From an uncultured Paracoccaceae bacterium (lineage in GTDB: Bacteria > Pseudomonadota > Alphaproteobacteria > Rhodobacterales > Rhodobacteraceae), in NCBI GenBank assembly GCA_934500835.1, contig CAKSTR010000002.1, positions 372,001 through 436,000 of the forward strand: 64,000 bases of DNA, read 5' to 3'. The notes under the pieces are model-generated. The model was not told the DNA's origin. It saw only the letters and a program-made list of their open reading frames with translations, and searched no databases. This document shows positions 8,627 to 18,984 of the stretch, in pieces. Each line of letters begins with the position of its first letter. Positions within the stretch are counted from its first letter, which is position 1. The position numbers were made by a program, and so were the translations under genes.

Positions 8627-9412
8627 ATGACCCTGGTGACCCTTCTGGATGCGGCCCATGCCGCAGTCTCGGCCAATCCCGAGGACGAAACCGCCCGCCT
8701 GCGCTTTTACGAGCGGCTGGCGGATGGCGAATTGTTCCTGCTGCTGGAGCGAGAGGCCACGGGCGAGGTTCTGGACCCGCGGGTCTTTGAGCTTGAGTCC
8801 GGCCCGGTGGTGCTGGTCTTCGACCGCGAGGAACGGCTGGCCGAGTTTTCCGGCGGTATTGCGCCCTATGCCGCGCTGCCCGGGCGGATCGTGGCGGCGA
8901 TGCTGAAAGGGCAGGGGATCGGGCTGGGGGTGAACCTGGGCGTCGCCCCGTCCGAGATGCTGCTGCCGCCCGAGGCGCTGGACTGGCTGGCCGCGACATT
9001 GGAGGATTCGCCGGAAGAGGCCGAGGCCACGCCGTCACGGTTCCTGGCACCTTCCGTCCCCGAGGCGGTGCTGACGGGGCTGGATGCCAAACTGGCCCGC
9101 GCCGCGGGGCTGGCGGAGGCGGCGGTTCTGTGCGGCGTGGTCTACGAGGACGGACGTCGCGGCCATGTGCTGGCGTTCTTCGGCGCGGCCGAGGGGGCCG
9201 GGGCGCCGCTGGCCCGGGCCGTGCGCGAGGCGCTGGTCTTCTCGGGTGTGGATGCCGGAGAACTGGATGTGGTCTTCCTGCTGTCCGGCGATCCGGCCGG
9301 GGCCGCGATGGCGCGGGCGGGCCTGCGCTTCGATCTGGCGCTGGAAGAGGCCGGAAAGGCGGAGCGCCCCGCCCCCGGCATGGACCCTGCGCGCCCCCCG
9401 AACCTGCGGTGA
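8627..9412 (+). CDS. SseB family protein
   Basis: 261 aa from ATG 8627, preceded by GGAGGC; an earlier in-frame start at 8576 lacks a good ribosome site. The N-terminal half (about 5-125) matches the SseB N-terminal domain pattern: LADGELFLLLE, PVVLVFDREERLAEF and GLGVNLGVAPSEMLLPPEALDWL. The C-terminal half (about 145-245) resembles an SseB C-terminal domain. Function is unknown in most bacteria. Confidence 0.8.
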   Translation: MTLVTLLDAAHAAVSANPEDETARLRFYERLADGELFLLLEREATGEVLDPRVFELESGPVVLVFDREERLAEFSGGIAPYAALPGRIVAAMLKGQGIGLGVNLGVAPSEMLLPPEALDWLAATLEDSPEEAEATPSRFLAPSVPEAVLTGLDAKLARAAGLAEAAVLCGVVYEDGRRGHVLAFFGAAEGAGAPLARAVREALVFSGVDAGELDVVFLLSGDPAGAAMARAGLRFDLALEEAGKAERPAPGMDPARPPNLR

Positions 9413-9428
9413 GAAGTCTGGCCGGCGG

Positions 9429-9463
9429 CCGGGGGCCAGCCCCCGGACCCCCGGGATGTTTAG
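9429..9463 (+). repeat. GC-rich intergenic hairpin repeat, copy 1
   Basis: A 35-bp element with an inverted CCGGGGGC/GCCCCCGG core followed by ACCCCCGGGATGTTTAG. A near-identical copy in the other orientation lies at 11790-11825 between nrdE and nrdF. This copy is 16 bp after the SseB stop and may terminate or protect that transcript. Confidence 0.7.
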
Positions 9464-9632
9464 GCCAGAATGAAGGCTATGGCGTTGGGGTATATTGATA
9501 CCTTTGTTTTAAGTATATGATTTTGTATAGAAAATTTATGTGTATCAGCCTTGACGCGCCGCCGGGCTTCGGCGATAAGCCCGCATCCGAATTGCCGGGG
9601 GCTTTGCCGCCCCCTTTTCGTTGGGAAACACG

Positions 9633-10097
9633 ATGAAAACCTTCACCGCTACTCCGGCGGACATCGAGAAGAAGTGGATCCTGATCGACGCCGAGGGCGT
9701 CGTTCTGGGCCGCCTTGCCACGATCGTCGCCAATATCCTGCGCGGCAAGAACAAGCCGACCTTCACCCCCCATATGGACATGGGCGACAATGTCATCGTC
9801 ATCAACGCCGACAAGGTGCAGCTGACGGGCAAGAAGCGCACCGACAAGGTCTATTACTGGCACACCAACCATCCGGGCGGCATCAAGAGCCGCACGGCGG
9901 AGCAGATCCTGGAAGGCCGCTTCCCCGAGCGCGTGGTCGAAAAGGCCGTCGAGCGGATGATCACCCGCAACCGTCTGGGCCGCCAGCAGATGACGAACCT
10001 GCGCGTCTATGCCGGTGCCGCGCACCCGCATGAAGCGCAACAGCCGACCGTTCTGGACGTCAAGGTCCTGAACCCGAAGAACACCCGGAGCGCCTGA
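9633..10097 (+). CDS. rplM: 50S ribosomal protein L13
   Basis: 154 aa from ATG 9633; an in-frame start at 9621 adds only four residues. Conserved motifs include [22 protein letters not shown]-type loop [12 protein letters not shown] and [13 protein letters not shown]. It is followed 2 bp later by rpsI, the normal bacterial pair. The 220 bp upstream are AT-rich and should hold the promoter. Confidence 0.98.
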   Translation: MKTFTATPADIEKKWILIDAEGVVLGRLATIVANILRGKNKPTFTPHMDMGDNVIVINADKVQLTGKKRTDKVYYWHTNHPGGIKSRTAEQILEGRFPERVVEKAVERMITRNRLGRQQMTNLRVYAGAAHPHEAQQPTVLDVKVLNPKNTRSA

Positions 10098-10099
10098 TC

Positions 10100-10585
10100 A
10101 TGTCCGACATCAAGTCTCTTGACGACCTGAAGGCCGCCGTCGGCTCCGCCACTCCGGCCGCCGAAACCGCAGCCCCCCGCGCGCCCGTCCGTGACAAGCT
10201 GGGCCGCTCTTACGCCACCGGCAAGCGCAAGGATGCGGTCGCCCGCGTCTGGGTCAAGCCCGGTTCCGGCAAGGTCGTGGTGAACGGCAAGGAAATGGCC
10301 GTCTACTTCGCCCGCCCGGTGCTGCAGATGATCCTGAAGCAACCCTTCACCGTCGCCAATGTCGAAGGCCAGTTCGACGTCTACGCGACTGTGGCCGGCG
10401 GTGGCCTCTCGGGTCAGGCCGGTGCGGTGAAGCACGGCATCTCGAAGGCGCTGCAACTTTATGAGCCCGCCCTGCGCGGCGCCCTGAAAGCGGCAGGCTT
10501 CCTGACCCGCGACAGCCGCGTGGTGGAACGGAAGAAATACGGCAAGGCCAAAGCCCGCCGCAGCTTCCAGTTCTCGAAACGCTGA
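10100..10585 (+). CDS. rpsI: 30S ribosomal protein S9
   Basis: 161 aa. The S9 core begins at about residue 37 ([20 protein letters not shown]) and ends in the basic tail [17 protein letters not shown] that reaches the P-site tRNA. The N-terminal extension of about 35 residues, Ala/Pro-rich, is typical of alphaproteobacteria. Co-transcribed with rplM and followed by a strong terminator. Confidence 0.98.
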   Translation: MSDIKSLDDLKAAVGSATPAAETAAPRAPVRDKLGRSYATGKRKDAVARVWVKPGSGKVVVNGKEMAVYFARPVLQMILKQPFTVANVEGQFDVYATVAGGGLSGQAGAVKHGISKALQLYEPALRGALKAAGFLTRDSRVVERKKYGKAKARRSFQFSKR

Positions 10586-10608
10586 GGCTTTTGCCATCGG
10601 TTTTATGG

Positions 10609-10640
10609 AAAAGGCCCGCCTTGCGCGGGCCTTTTCTTTT
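10609..10640 (+). terminator. Rho-independent terminator after rpsI
   Basis: Perfect 11-bp arms AAAAGGCCCGC / GCGGGCCTTTT around a 5-nt loop, followed by CTTTT. It lies 24 bp after the rpsI stop. Confidence 0.9.
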
Positions 10641-10787
10641 GTGCGGGCGTTTGAGGCCTTCAACAGTTCTGCGACCGATGCCCCCGATGTTCACCCACTC
10701 GGGACCGGAGCGCCGCGTCAAACCCGATGTGTATGGAGCGGGTGCGGCGCGCCGGCTCACCGGGCCTTTCAGAAACCGATGCCGCTC

Positions 10788-11789
<1,002 letters not shown>

Positions 11790-11825
11790 CTAAATATCCC
11801 GGGGGTCCGGGGGCAGGGCCCCCGG
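11790..11825 (-). repeat. GC-rich hairpin repeat inside the nrd operon, copy 2
   Basis: A second copy of the element at 9429-9463, inverted. Read on the minus strand it sits between the nrdE stop (11840) and the nrdF start, so the transcript would carry a CCGGGGGC/GCCCCCGG hairpin between two cistrons. It may set relative nrdE/nrdF levels or stabilise one RNA end; this is inference. Confidence 0.7.
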
Positions 11826-11839
11826 CGCGCAGCCCGGAG

Positions 11840-13963
11840 TTACAGCGTGCAGGACACGCAGCCCTGCACTTCGGTCCCTTCCAGCGCGGTCTGGCGCAGC
11901 CGGATGTAGTAGATCGTCTTGATGCCCTTCTTCCAGGCGTAGATCTGCGCCTTGTTGATGTCGCGCGTCGTCGCCTCGGCCGGGAAGAACAGCGTCAGCG
12001 ACAGGCCCTGATCGACATGTTCGGTCGCCGCCGCATAGGTGTCGATGATGGCTTCCGGCCCGATCTCGTAGGCGTCCCGGTAATAGTCCAGGTTCTCGTT
12101 CGACATGAAAGCCGCCGGGTAATAGACGCGGCCGATCTTGCCTTCCTTGCGGATCTCGATCTTCGCCACGATCGGGTGGATCGAAGAAGTCGAGTTGTTG
12201 ATGTAGGAGATCGAGCCGGTCGGCGGCACGGCTTGCAGGTTGCGGTTGTAAAGCCCGCCTGCCATCACATCGGCTTTCAGCTTCGCCCAGTCTTCGCGGG
12301 TCGGCAGCGCCACACCGTCAAACAGCGCCGCGACCTTTTCGGAAACCGGCAGCCAGTCCTTCCCGGTATATTTGTCGAAGAACGTGCCATCCGCGTATTT
12401 CGACTTCTCGAAATCCTTGAAGCTCTCGCCATGTTCCCGCGCCAGCAGGTTCGAGGTGCGGATCGCATGGAAGGCCACCGCCGCGAAATACACAGAGGTG
12501 AACTCCACCCCCTCGGGCGAGCCGTAATGCACATGTTCGCGTGCCAGATAGCCATGCAGGTTCATCTGGCCAAGGCCGACGGCGTGGCTTTCGTCATTGC
12601 CGCGCCGGATCGAGGGCACCGCATCGATCGCCGACATCTCGGACACCGCCGTCAGCGCGCGCACGGCCGCCTCGACCGTCGCGCCCAGATCCGGGCCGTC
12701 CATCGTCGCCGCGATGTTCAGCGAGCCGAGGTTGCAGGAAATATCGGTGCCGAGGTGGTCATAGCTCAGATCCTCGTGGAAGGTCGAAGCCTCGTTCACC
12801 TGCAGGATTTCCGAACACAGGTTCGACATGGTGATGCGCCCGTGGATCGGGTTCGCCTTGTTCACCGTGTCCTCGAACATGATGTAGGGGTAGCCGGATT
12901 CGAACTGGATCTCGGCGATGGTCTGGAAGAACTCCCGCGCGTTGATCTTGCGCTTCTTGATCCGCTTGTCGTCCACCATCTCGTCATATTTCTCGGTCAC
13001 CGGAATTTCCGAGAAGGGCACGCCGTAGACCTTTTCGACATCATGCGGCGAGAAAAGGTACATGTCCTTGTTCTGCTTGGCCAATTCAAAGGTCACATCC
13101 GGGATCACCACGCCCAGGGACAGCGTCTTGATGCGGATCTTCTCGTCGGCATTCTCGCGCTTGGTATCAAGGAAACGCAGGATGTCGGGGTGGTGGGCGT
13201 TCAGATAGACCGCACCGGCGCCCTGACGCGCGCCCAGCTGGTTGGCGTATGAGAAGGAATCCTCCAGCAGCTTCATCACCGGAATGACGCCCGAGGACTG
13301 GTTCTCGATCCCCTTGATCGGCGCCCCGGCCTCGCGCAGGTTGGTCAGCATCAGCGCCACGCCGCCGCCGCGCTTCGACAGTTGCAGGGCCGAGTTGATG
13401 GAACGCCCGATCGACTCCATGTTGTCTTCCAGCCGCAACAGGAAGCAGGAGATCAACTCCCCGCGTGAGGCTTTGCCGGCGTTCAGGAAGGTCGGCGTGG
13501 CGGGCTGGAACCGGCCCGAAATGATCTCGTCCAGGAAGCGCAGGGCCAGCGCCTCGTCGCCGCGCGCAAGGGCAAGGGCGACCATGACCACGCGGTCCTC
13601 ATACCGCTCAAGGTAGCGTTGCCCGTCGCGGGTCTTCAGCGTGTAGCTGGTGTAATACTTGAAGGCGCCAAGGAAGGTCTGGAAGCGGAACTTCTTGGCA
13701 TAGGCCTCGTCCCAGATCCGGCGGTGGAAGTTGCGCGAATACTGGTCCAGCACGGCGGCCTCATAGTAGCCCTCGGCCACCAGATAGCCCAGCTTTTCAT
13801 CCAGAGAATGGAAGAACACCGTGTTCTGGTTGACATGCTGCAGGAAATACTGCCGGGCCGCCATCCGGTCGGCGTCAAAGCGGATCTGCCCCTTGTCGTC
13901 GTAAAGGTTCAGCATCGCATTGAGCGCGTGATAGTCGAGCTCGGGTTTCACGGCGTCAAGCAT
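11840..13963 (-). CDS. nrdE: class Ib ribonucleotide reductase, alpha subunit
   Basis: 707 aa, the usual NrdE length, without the N-terminal ATP-cone of class Ia NrdA. Reduces ribonucleoside diphosphates. Key features: [22 protein letters not shown] with the active-site cysteine, SNLCSEILQ with the catalytic NxCxE site, and the C-terminal redox pair CVSC just before the stop. The start overlaps the nrdI end by 16 bp, so translation is coupled. Confidence 0.97.
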   Translation of the reverse strand: MLDAVKPELDYHALNAMLNLYDDKGQIRFDADRMAARQYFLQHVNQNTVFFHSLDEKLGYLVAEGYYEAAVLDQYSRNFHRRIWDEAYAKKFRFQTFLGAFKYYTSYTLKTRDGQRYLERYEDRVVMVALALARGDEALALRFLDEIISGRFQPATPTFLNAGKASRGELISCFLLRLEDNMESIGRSINSALQLSKRGGGVALMLTNLREAGAPIKGIENQSSGVIPVMKLLEDSFSYANQLGARQGAGAVYLNAHHPDILRFLDTKRENADEKIRIKTLSLGVVIPDVTFELAKQNKDMYLFSPHDVEKVYGVPFSEIPVTEKYDEMVDDKRIKKRKINAREFFQTIAEIQFESGYPYIMFEDTVNKANPIHGRITMSNLCSEILQVNEASTFHEDLSYDHLGTDISCNLGSLNIAATMDGPDLGATVEAAVRALTAVSEMSAIDAVPSIRRGNDESHAVGLGQMNLHGYLAREHVHYGSPEGVEFTSVYFAAVAFHAIRTSNLLAREHGESFKDFEKSKYADGTFFDKYTGKDWLPVSEKVAALFDGVALPTREDWAKLKADVMAGGLYNRNLQAVPPTGSISYINNSTSSIHPIVAKIEIRKEGKIGRVYYPAAFMSNENLDYYRDAYEIGPEAIIDTYAAATEHVDQGLSLTLFFPAEATTRDINKAQIYAWKKGIKTIYYIRLRQTALEGTEVQGCVSCTL

Positions 13964-14361
13964 GGGGCTCCCCAGAAGGTTTGCAGCCCGTCACGGATGC
14001 GGGCGATGTCGGTCTCGGTTCCCGCCAGCTCGACTTTGTAGAGCAGCGGGACGTTGCATTTCGCGGCGATGACCTCTCCGGCGCTGGCGAAGAAGCGGCC
14101 GAAGTTGCGGTTGCCGCAGCCGATCACGCCACGGATCAACGCGCGCCGGGCGGGATCGTTCAGGAACCGGATCACCGGCTTTGCCACCGCCCCGCGGCCA
14201 AGGCCGTCACCATAGCTTGGGCAGATCAGAACGTAGGGCTGGTCGGGCAGGGGGACTGCGTCCTCCGTGCGGATCGGGATGCGCAGGGAAGGCAGCCCGA
14301 TCCGGGCCACCAGCCGCGCCGTATTGCCCGAGGCAGAGGAATAGAAGACAAGACTCCCCAT
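13948..14361 (-). CDS. nrdI: ribonucleotide reductase flavodoxin NrdI
   Basis: 137 aa. Flavodoxin-like protein that supplies oxidant to activate the dimanganese NrdF. The N-terminal FMN loop reads [13 protein letters not shown], and [11 protein letters not shown] is the second flavin loop. It sits between nrdH and nrdE, as expected for class Ib operons. Confidence 0.95.
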   Translation of the reverse strand: MGSLVFYSSASGNTARLVARIGLPSLRIPIRTEDAVPLPDQPYVLICPSYGDGLGRGAVAKPVIRFLNDPARRALIRGVIGCGNRNFGRFFASAGEVIAAKCNVPLLYKVELAGTETDIARIRDGLQTFWGAPCLTP

Positions 14362-14379
14362 CGCCCCGGGCTCTCCGGC

Positions 14380-14601
14380 TCAGGCCAGGCGGCCGATCAT
14401 GTCGGGGCGGAAGCCGGCCCAATGCGCATCGCCCGCCATGACCACAGGCGCCTGACGGTAGCCAAGACCGGTGACCAGTTCCATCGCACCGGCATCTTCG
14501 GTCAGGTCGATGACATTATAGGCGATGCCACGGGCATCCAGCGCGCGCGTGGTCGCGGTGCATTGAACGCAGGCGGGTTTGGAGTAAACGGTGATGGTCA
14601 T
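14380..14601 (-). CDS. nrdH: glutaredoxin-like NrdH-redoxin
   Basis: 73 aa. Electron donor for NrdEF. Redox motif CVQC at residues 12-15 and the family signature WAGFRPDMI near the C-terminus are present. First gene of the operon; its leader carries a cobalamin riboswitch about 110 nt upstream. Confidence 0.96.
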   Translation of the reverse strand: MTITVYSKPACVQCTATTRALDARGIAYNVIDLTEDAGAMELVTGLGYRQAPVVMAGDAHWAGFRPDMIGRLA

Positions 14602-14712
14602 TGCCTCATGTCCCCATTCTTGTTTCTTGGACGGGGCAGGGGCGCTGGACAGATCGGGATCTGCCGTCTTCTACGCACCCCGTGCCCGCCGCACGGTTTC
14701 GTCGCTTCCGTC

Positions 14713-14882
14713 ATGGCAGGTCTCCTGGCTCACGGGTCAAAGCTCGGGCTGGCCTTCCCGGGTGTCCCGACCCGGTGGTGTTCCAGCCTTTGCTCGCCGC
14801 TTACAGTTGCGGGGGCAGCGCCGGCATTGCACCGGCTTCCCGTTTTCACCCCCGAGTCGCCCCGAGGGAACCACGACACGGC
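14713..14882 (-). promoter_or_regulatory. cobalamin riboswitch in the nrdHIEF leader
   Basis: Read on the minus strand the region shows the landmark parts of the B12 aptamer: GGGAAGCCGGTGCAATGCCGG near 14840, then GCCCCCGCAACTGTAAGCGG, and the 3' B12 box AGCCAGGAGACCTGCC at 14715-14730. All are in the correct order and spacing. A small hairpin (CAGATC-GG-GATCTG, 14650-14663) between aptamer and nrdH may be part of the expression platform. Predicted effect: B12 shuts off the B12-independent reductase. Confidence 0.93.
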
Positions 14883-14883
14883 C

Positions 14884-14912
14884 ATTAGCCCCATCGCCCG
14901 GTGGACTGTCAA
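14884..14912 (-). promoter_or_regulatory. sigma70-like promoter of nrdHIEF
   Basis: On the minus strand TTGACA (14912-14907) is followed by a 17-nt spacer and GCTAAT (14889-14884). Transcription would begin about at the 5' end of the riboswitch, which fits well. Confidence 0.6.
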
Positions 14913-14936
14913 CATTTAGAGCGTGGGAAATTTTCC

Positions 14937-14952
14937 TCACCATATTTGGTGG
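14937..14952. promoter_or_regulatory. NrdR-box-like palindrome upstream of the nrd promoter
   Basis: TCACCATATTTGGTGG matches the published NrdR box pattern (acaCwAtATaTwGtgt) at 12 of 16 positions, counting the two w positions as mismatches. NrdR boxes usually occur in pairs; I could not find a convincing second copy at the usual spacing, so this remains a candidate. Confidence 0.5.
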
Positions 14953-15274
14953 CAGATGTGCATCGCTGGTTCTGAACGCTACCGCCCTCCGGAACGTGGC
15001 GAAAACATCACCGTCGCCGCCCGCGGCCTGCGGAACGTGCGGACCTGAAGGCGACGCTGCGCCTGCCTTCCCGCGGCGACGACCCGCAGCCCCTCGGAGG
15101 AGAGGGGCGGTCCGGCCGCGTCCAATTGAACAAATGTATTAAAGTGGTTGGCGAAGCCGCCGCCGAATGCGATGAATGGCCATGACGGGCGGCGGACAAG
15201 CTGCGCCATCGCGTGAACATAAAAGACAAACCGGCGGCCGAAGCCCGCCCATCAACTGCGTGGGGAGATGAAAC

Positions 15275-16957
15275 ATGAGTGGAATCAGAACTCTGGCGGC
15301 CTGTGTGCGCGGCCCTGTCCTGAGTGGCGTGGCCGCCCTGGCGATCAGCGCCGCCTGCCTGCCGGCCTATGCAGACGACTCGCATTACGGCGGCACGATG
15401 AAGCTGCTTGGCGTCTCGTCCGAGGGCACGCTTGACCCCCATATCAACTATACCGCCCGCTACTGGCCGCTGTTCATCTGGACCCATGACGGGCTGATGG
15501 CCTTCAAGAAGGCCGGCGGGCCGGACGGATCGACCGTGGTGCCCGATCTGGCCGAAGAGATGCCGGTCCTGTCCAATGACGGCAAGACCTATACCTTCAA
15601 GCTGCGCAAGGGGATCATGTTCTCGAACGGCCAGGAAGTGACCACCGATGACGTGGTGGCCTCGTTCCAGCGCATCTTCAAGGTCTCCAGCCCGACCTCG
15701 GGCAGCTTCTATTCCGGCATTGTCGGCGCCGACAAATGCCTGGCCGAGGCCGAGACCTGCACGCTGGAAGGCGGGGTTTCCGGCGATCCGGCGACCAATA
15801 CGATCACCATCAACCTTGTCGCGCCGGATGCCGAGTTCCTTTACAAGCTGGCCGTGCCTCATGCCGCCATCGTTCCGGCGGATACGGTGACGAAGGATGC
15901 CGGCAATGCCCCGATCCCGGGGACCGGCAGCTATGCCTTTGAAAGCTATGATCCGAACGCCTCGCTGATCATGGTGCGCAACCCGCATTTCCAGGAGTGG
16001 AGCAAGGATGCCCAGCCGAAGGGCTATCCCGACCGGATCGAATATACCTTCGGCGGCACCGAGGAATCGGCGGTCAACGCCATCCTGAACGGTCAGGCCG
16101 ACTGGATGTACGAGCCGGTGCCGACCGACCGGCTGGCCGAACTCAGCGTGTCGCACCCCGATCAGCTGCGGGTCTCGCCGCTGGTGGCCTGGTGGTATGC
16201 GCCGATGAACGTGAACATCCCGCCCTTCAACAGCCTCGAGGCGCGTCAGGCGCTGAACTATGCCGTCGACCGCGACGCGCTGGTGTCGATCTTCGGCGGG
16301 CCGGCGCTGGCCTCTCCGGTCTGCACCATCCTGCCGCCCGACATGCCCGGCCACGTCGACCGCTGCGACTATACCGCCGATCCGGGCGAATTCTGGTCCG
16401 CCCCGGATATGGAGAAGGCGCTGGCGCTGGTCGAGGCCTCTGGCACCAAGGGGCAGAAGGTCACCGTCGTCACCGACGATTCCAACACCTCGCGCGGGGT
16501 GGGCACCTATCTGCAGACCGTGCTGACCGACCTGGGCTATGACGCCACGGTGCAGTCGATCTCGGGCGACATCCAGTTCACCTATATCCAGAACACCAAC
16601 AACAACGTGCAGATCTCGGTGACGCAGTGGTATCAGGATTACCCCGCGCCCTCGAACTTCCTGAACGTGCTCTTTGGCTGCGACAGCTTCACGCCCGGCT
16701 CCGACAGCTCGGTCAACATGTCCGGGATCTGCGACAAGGGTCTGGACGACCGGATGAAGGCCGCGATGGCCCTGGCCGTCACCGACCCCGATGCCGCACT
16801 GCAGCAATGGGGCGACATCGACTATGATTTCATGAAGCTGGCCCCGGCTGTGCCGCTGTTCACGCCCAAGGATGTCGACCTGATCTCGACCCGCCTTGGC
16901 AATTACGAGTTCAGCAGCCAGTTCCACTGGAACGTCGGGAATTCCTGGGTCCAGTAA
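15275..16957 (+). CDS. peptide-type ABC transporter substrate-binding protein (family 5)
   Basis: 560 aa. Periplasmic binding protein. A Sec signal peptide of about 35 residues ends near CLPAYADD. The mature part shows the SBP family 5 pattern: YGGTMKLLGVSSEGTLDPH, WTHDGLMAFKKAG, LAEEMPVLSNDGKTYTFKLRKGIMFSNGQEVTTDDV. GGGGAGATG precedes ATG 15275. It leads a five-part importer (binding protein, two permeases, fused double ATPase). The exact ligand (peptide, opine or other) is not readable. Confidence 0.93.
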   Translation: MSGIRTLAACVRGPVLSGVAALAISAACLPAYADDSHYGGTMKLLGVSSEGTLDPHINYTARYWPLFIWTHDGLMAFKKAGGPDGSTVVPDLAEEMPVLSNDGKTYTFKLRKGIMFSNGQEVTTDDVVASFQRIFKVSSPTSGSFYSGIVGADKCLAEAETCTLEGGVSGDPATNTITINLVAPDAEFLYKLAVPHAAIVPADTVTKDAGNAPIPGTGSYAFESYDPNASLIMVRNPHFQEWSKDAQPKGYPDRIEYTFGGTEESAVNAILNGQADWMYEPVPTDRLAELSVSHPDQLRVSPLVAWWYAPMNVNIPPFNSLEARQALNYAVDRDALVSIFGGPALASPVCTILPPDMPGHVDRCDYTADPGEFWSAPDMEKALALVEASGTKGQKVTVVTDDSNTSRGVGTYLQTVLTDLGYDATVQSISGDIQFTYIQNTNNNVQISVTQWYQDYPAPSNFLNVLFGCDSFTPGSDSSVNMSGICDKGLDDRMKAAMALAVTDPDAALQQWGDIDYDFMKLAPAVPLFTPKDVDLISTRLGNYEFSSQFHWNVGNSWVQ

Positions 16958-16973
16958 GCTGCAGGCCTGACAG

Positions 16974-18011
16974 GTGTCCGACACTGACAACCAGATGCCC
17001 TCTCCGGCGCAAGCCGCCGGAGAGGGGCAGGGCGCAAGACGCGGCCCGTGGAGACGCGTCTTTCATGGCCTGCTGGCCAGCCCGACGGCGATGATTTCGG
17101 CGGGCTTGCTTTTGCTCATCGTGCTGGCAACCCTGTTGGCGCCGGTCTATGCCAAACATGTCGCCGGGTCCGATCCGTTCCGGTCGGGCCTGTCGGCCAA
17201 GATCAAGATCGACGGCAAGCCGACCCCCGTGATGCAGCAATCGACCGAGGGCCTTGGCCTTGGCGTCACGCCGATCGGCCCGACCTGGGGGCCGCAATAC
17301 CTGCTGGGCGCCGATGCGCAGGGCCGCGATGTGGCGGCGCGGATGCTGTATGGCGGGCGCAATTCCCTGCTGATCGCGGGGGCGGCGACGTTGCTGTGTC
17401 TTGTCTGCGCGGCGGTGATCGGCATCTCGGCCGGCTATGCCGGGGGCGCGGTGGACGGCGTGCTGTCCAACCTGATCGACATGATCTGGGCCTTTCCGGT
17501 CTACCTTCTGGCGATCTCGCTTTCCATCGTGATGATCGGCAAGAGTTTCGCCTTCGGCCCGTTCGAGATTTCCTCGGACAGCCTGATCGTGCCCATCCTC
17601 ATCATCGGCCTGGTCTATGTGCCTTACGTCGCGCGGCCGATCCGGGGCCGGGTGATGGCGATCAACCAGTCGGAATTTGTCATGGCCGCGCGCGGCCTTG
17701 GCATCCGGCGCTGGAGGATCCTGTTGCGGCATATCCTGCCCAATGTCTCGACCACGCTGATCGTTTTCGCACCGATGCTGATGGCCCTGAACATCGTCAC
17801 CGAAAGCTCGCTTTCCTTCCTGTCGGTGGGCGTGCAGCCGCCGAATGCCAGCTGGGGCACCATCCTGCAGGACGGGCAGACGCTGTTGTATTCGCGCCCC
17901 ATGGTGTCGCTGGCGCCGGGGTTGGCGATCATGGTGACGGTGTTGCTTTTGAACCTGTTCGGGGATGTCCTGCGAGACGTGCTTGATCCCAAATCGGCAC
18001 GGGGGCGCTGA
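16974..18011 (+). CDS. ABC transporter permease, DppC-like
   Basis: 345 aa from GTG 16974; ATG at 16995 is also possible. Inner-membrane permease with an N-terminal segment near residue 40 and the C-terminal transport domain. A long periplasmic loop at about 65-110 precedes the DppC-type core LLGADAQGRDVAARMLYG. The EAA loop is visible as EFVMAARGLGIRRWRILLRHILPN. It starts 16 bp after the binding protein. Confidence 0.92.
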   Translation: MSDTDNQMPSPAQAAGEGQGARRGPWRRVFHGLLASPTAMISAGLLLLIVLATLLAPVYAKHVAGSDPFRSGLSAKIKIDGKPTPVMQQSTEGLGLGVTPIGPTWGPQYLLGADAQGRDVAARMLYGGRNSLLIAGAATLLCLVCAAVIGISAGYAGGAVDGVLSNLIDMIWAFPVYLLAISLSIVMIGKSFAFGPFEISSDSLIVPILIIGLVYVPYVARPIRGRVMAINQSEFVMAARGLGIRRWRILLRHILPNVSTTLIVFAPMLMALNIVTESSLSFLSVGVQPPNASWGTILQDGQTLLYSRPMVSLAPGLAIMVTVLLLNLFGDVLRDVLDPKSARGR

Positions 18012-18012
18012 G

Positions 18013-18984
18013 ATGCTGGCTGCCATCCTGTCGCGCCTTCTGCGCATGGTTGTGGTGATGTTCGGCATCTCGGTCATCACCTTCCTGATCTTCTTCGCAA
18101 CACCCTCATCCGACCCCGCCGCCCGGATCGCCGGCAAGAACGCCGCGCAGGAAACCATCGAGGCGGTGCGCAAGGACTTCGGCCTCGACCGGCCGCTTTA
18201 CGTCCAGTACGGGCTGATGATGAAAAGGCTTTTCATCACGCAGGACCTGACCTCCTTCGCGAACCGCGGGCAACAGATCGTGCCGACGGTGATGGCCGCA
18301 GCTCCCGCCACGCTGTCGCTGGTCTCGGGGGCCGCGGTGCTGTGGATGCTGGGCGGTATCCTGACCGGCATCACGGCGGCTGCCTTCCGCGGACGCTGGC
18401 CCGACAAGATCCTGATGGGCCTGTCGATGATGGCGGTGGCCATGCCGGTGTTCTGGGTCGGCGAGATGGTAAATCTGGTGACGCAGAACCGGCTGCATGA
18501 CACCTGGGCCTTCTCCTGGGTGCCGGCGCTTGGCTACACCCCCTTTTCGCAAGACCCGGGGCTGTGGTTCCGCTCCATGGTCTTTCCATGGCTGACGCTG
18601 GCCTTCCTCTACATCGGGCTTTACGGCCGGATGCTGCGGACCGGCATCATCGAGACCTATCAGGAAGACTACATCCGCACCGCCCGCGCCAAGGGCCTGA
18701 CCGGCCGCAAGGTGCTGCTGAAACATGCCACCCGCGCTGCCATCATCCCCATCGTCATCATGTTCGGCATGGATTTCGGTGTGCTGGTCGGCGGGGCCGC
18801 GGTGTTGACCGAGGTGGTCTTTGGCATCAACGGCGTGGGTCGGCTGACCTATCAGGCGCTGAAGGTGCTGGACCTGCCGATGATCATGGCAACGGTGCTT
18901 TACGCCAGCTTCTTCGTGGTGATCGCCAATGCCGTGGTCGACCTTCTGTGCCTTCTGATCGACCCAAGGATGCGCCGCGCATGA
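18013..18984 (+). CDS. ABC transporter permease, DppB-like
   Basis: 323 aa from ATG 18013, one base after the upstream stop (TGAGATG). Typical DppB start (LLRMVVVMFGISVITFLIFF) and EAA loop EDYIRTARAKGLTGRKVLLKHATRAA. Gene order permease C then permease B is the reverse of the E. coli dpp order. Its stop overlaps the ATPase start by four bases. Confidence 0.92.
   Translation: MLAAILSRLLRMVVVMFGISVITFLIFFATPSSDPAARIAGKNAAQETIEAVRKDFGLDRPLYVQYGLMMKRLFITQDLTSFANRGQQIVPTVMAAAPATLSLVSGAAVLWMLGGILTGITAAAFRGRWPDKILMGLSMMAVAMPVFWVGEMVNLVTQNRLHDTWAFSWVPALGYTPFSQDPGLWFRSMVFPWLTLAFLYIGLYGRMLRTGIIETYQEDYIRTARAKGLTGRKVLLKHATRAAIIPIVIMFGMDFGVLVGGAAVLTEVVFGINGVGRLTYQALKVLDLPMIMATVLYASFFVVIANAVVDLLCLLIDPRMRRA

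Noticed and set aside
14591..15142. Plus-strand frame across the nrd leader
   Set aside because: It overlaps the cobalamin riboswitch and promoter of the opposite strand and has no recognisable protein features.
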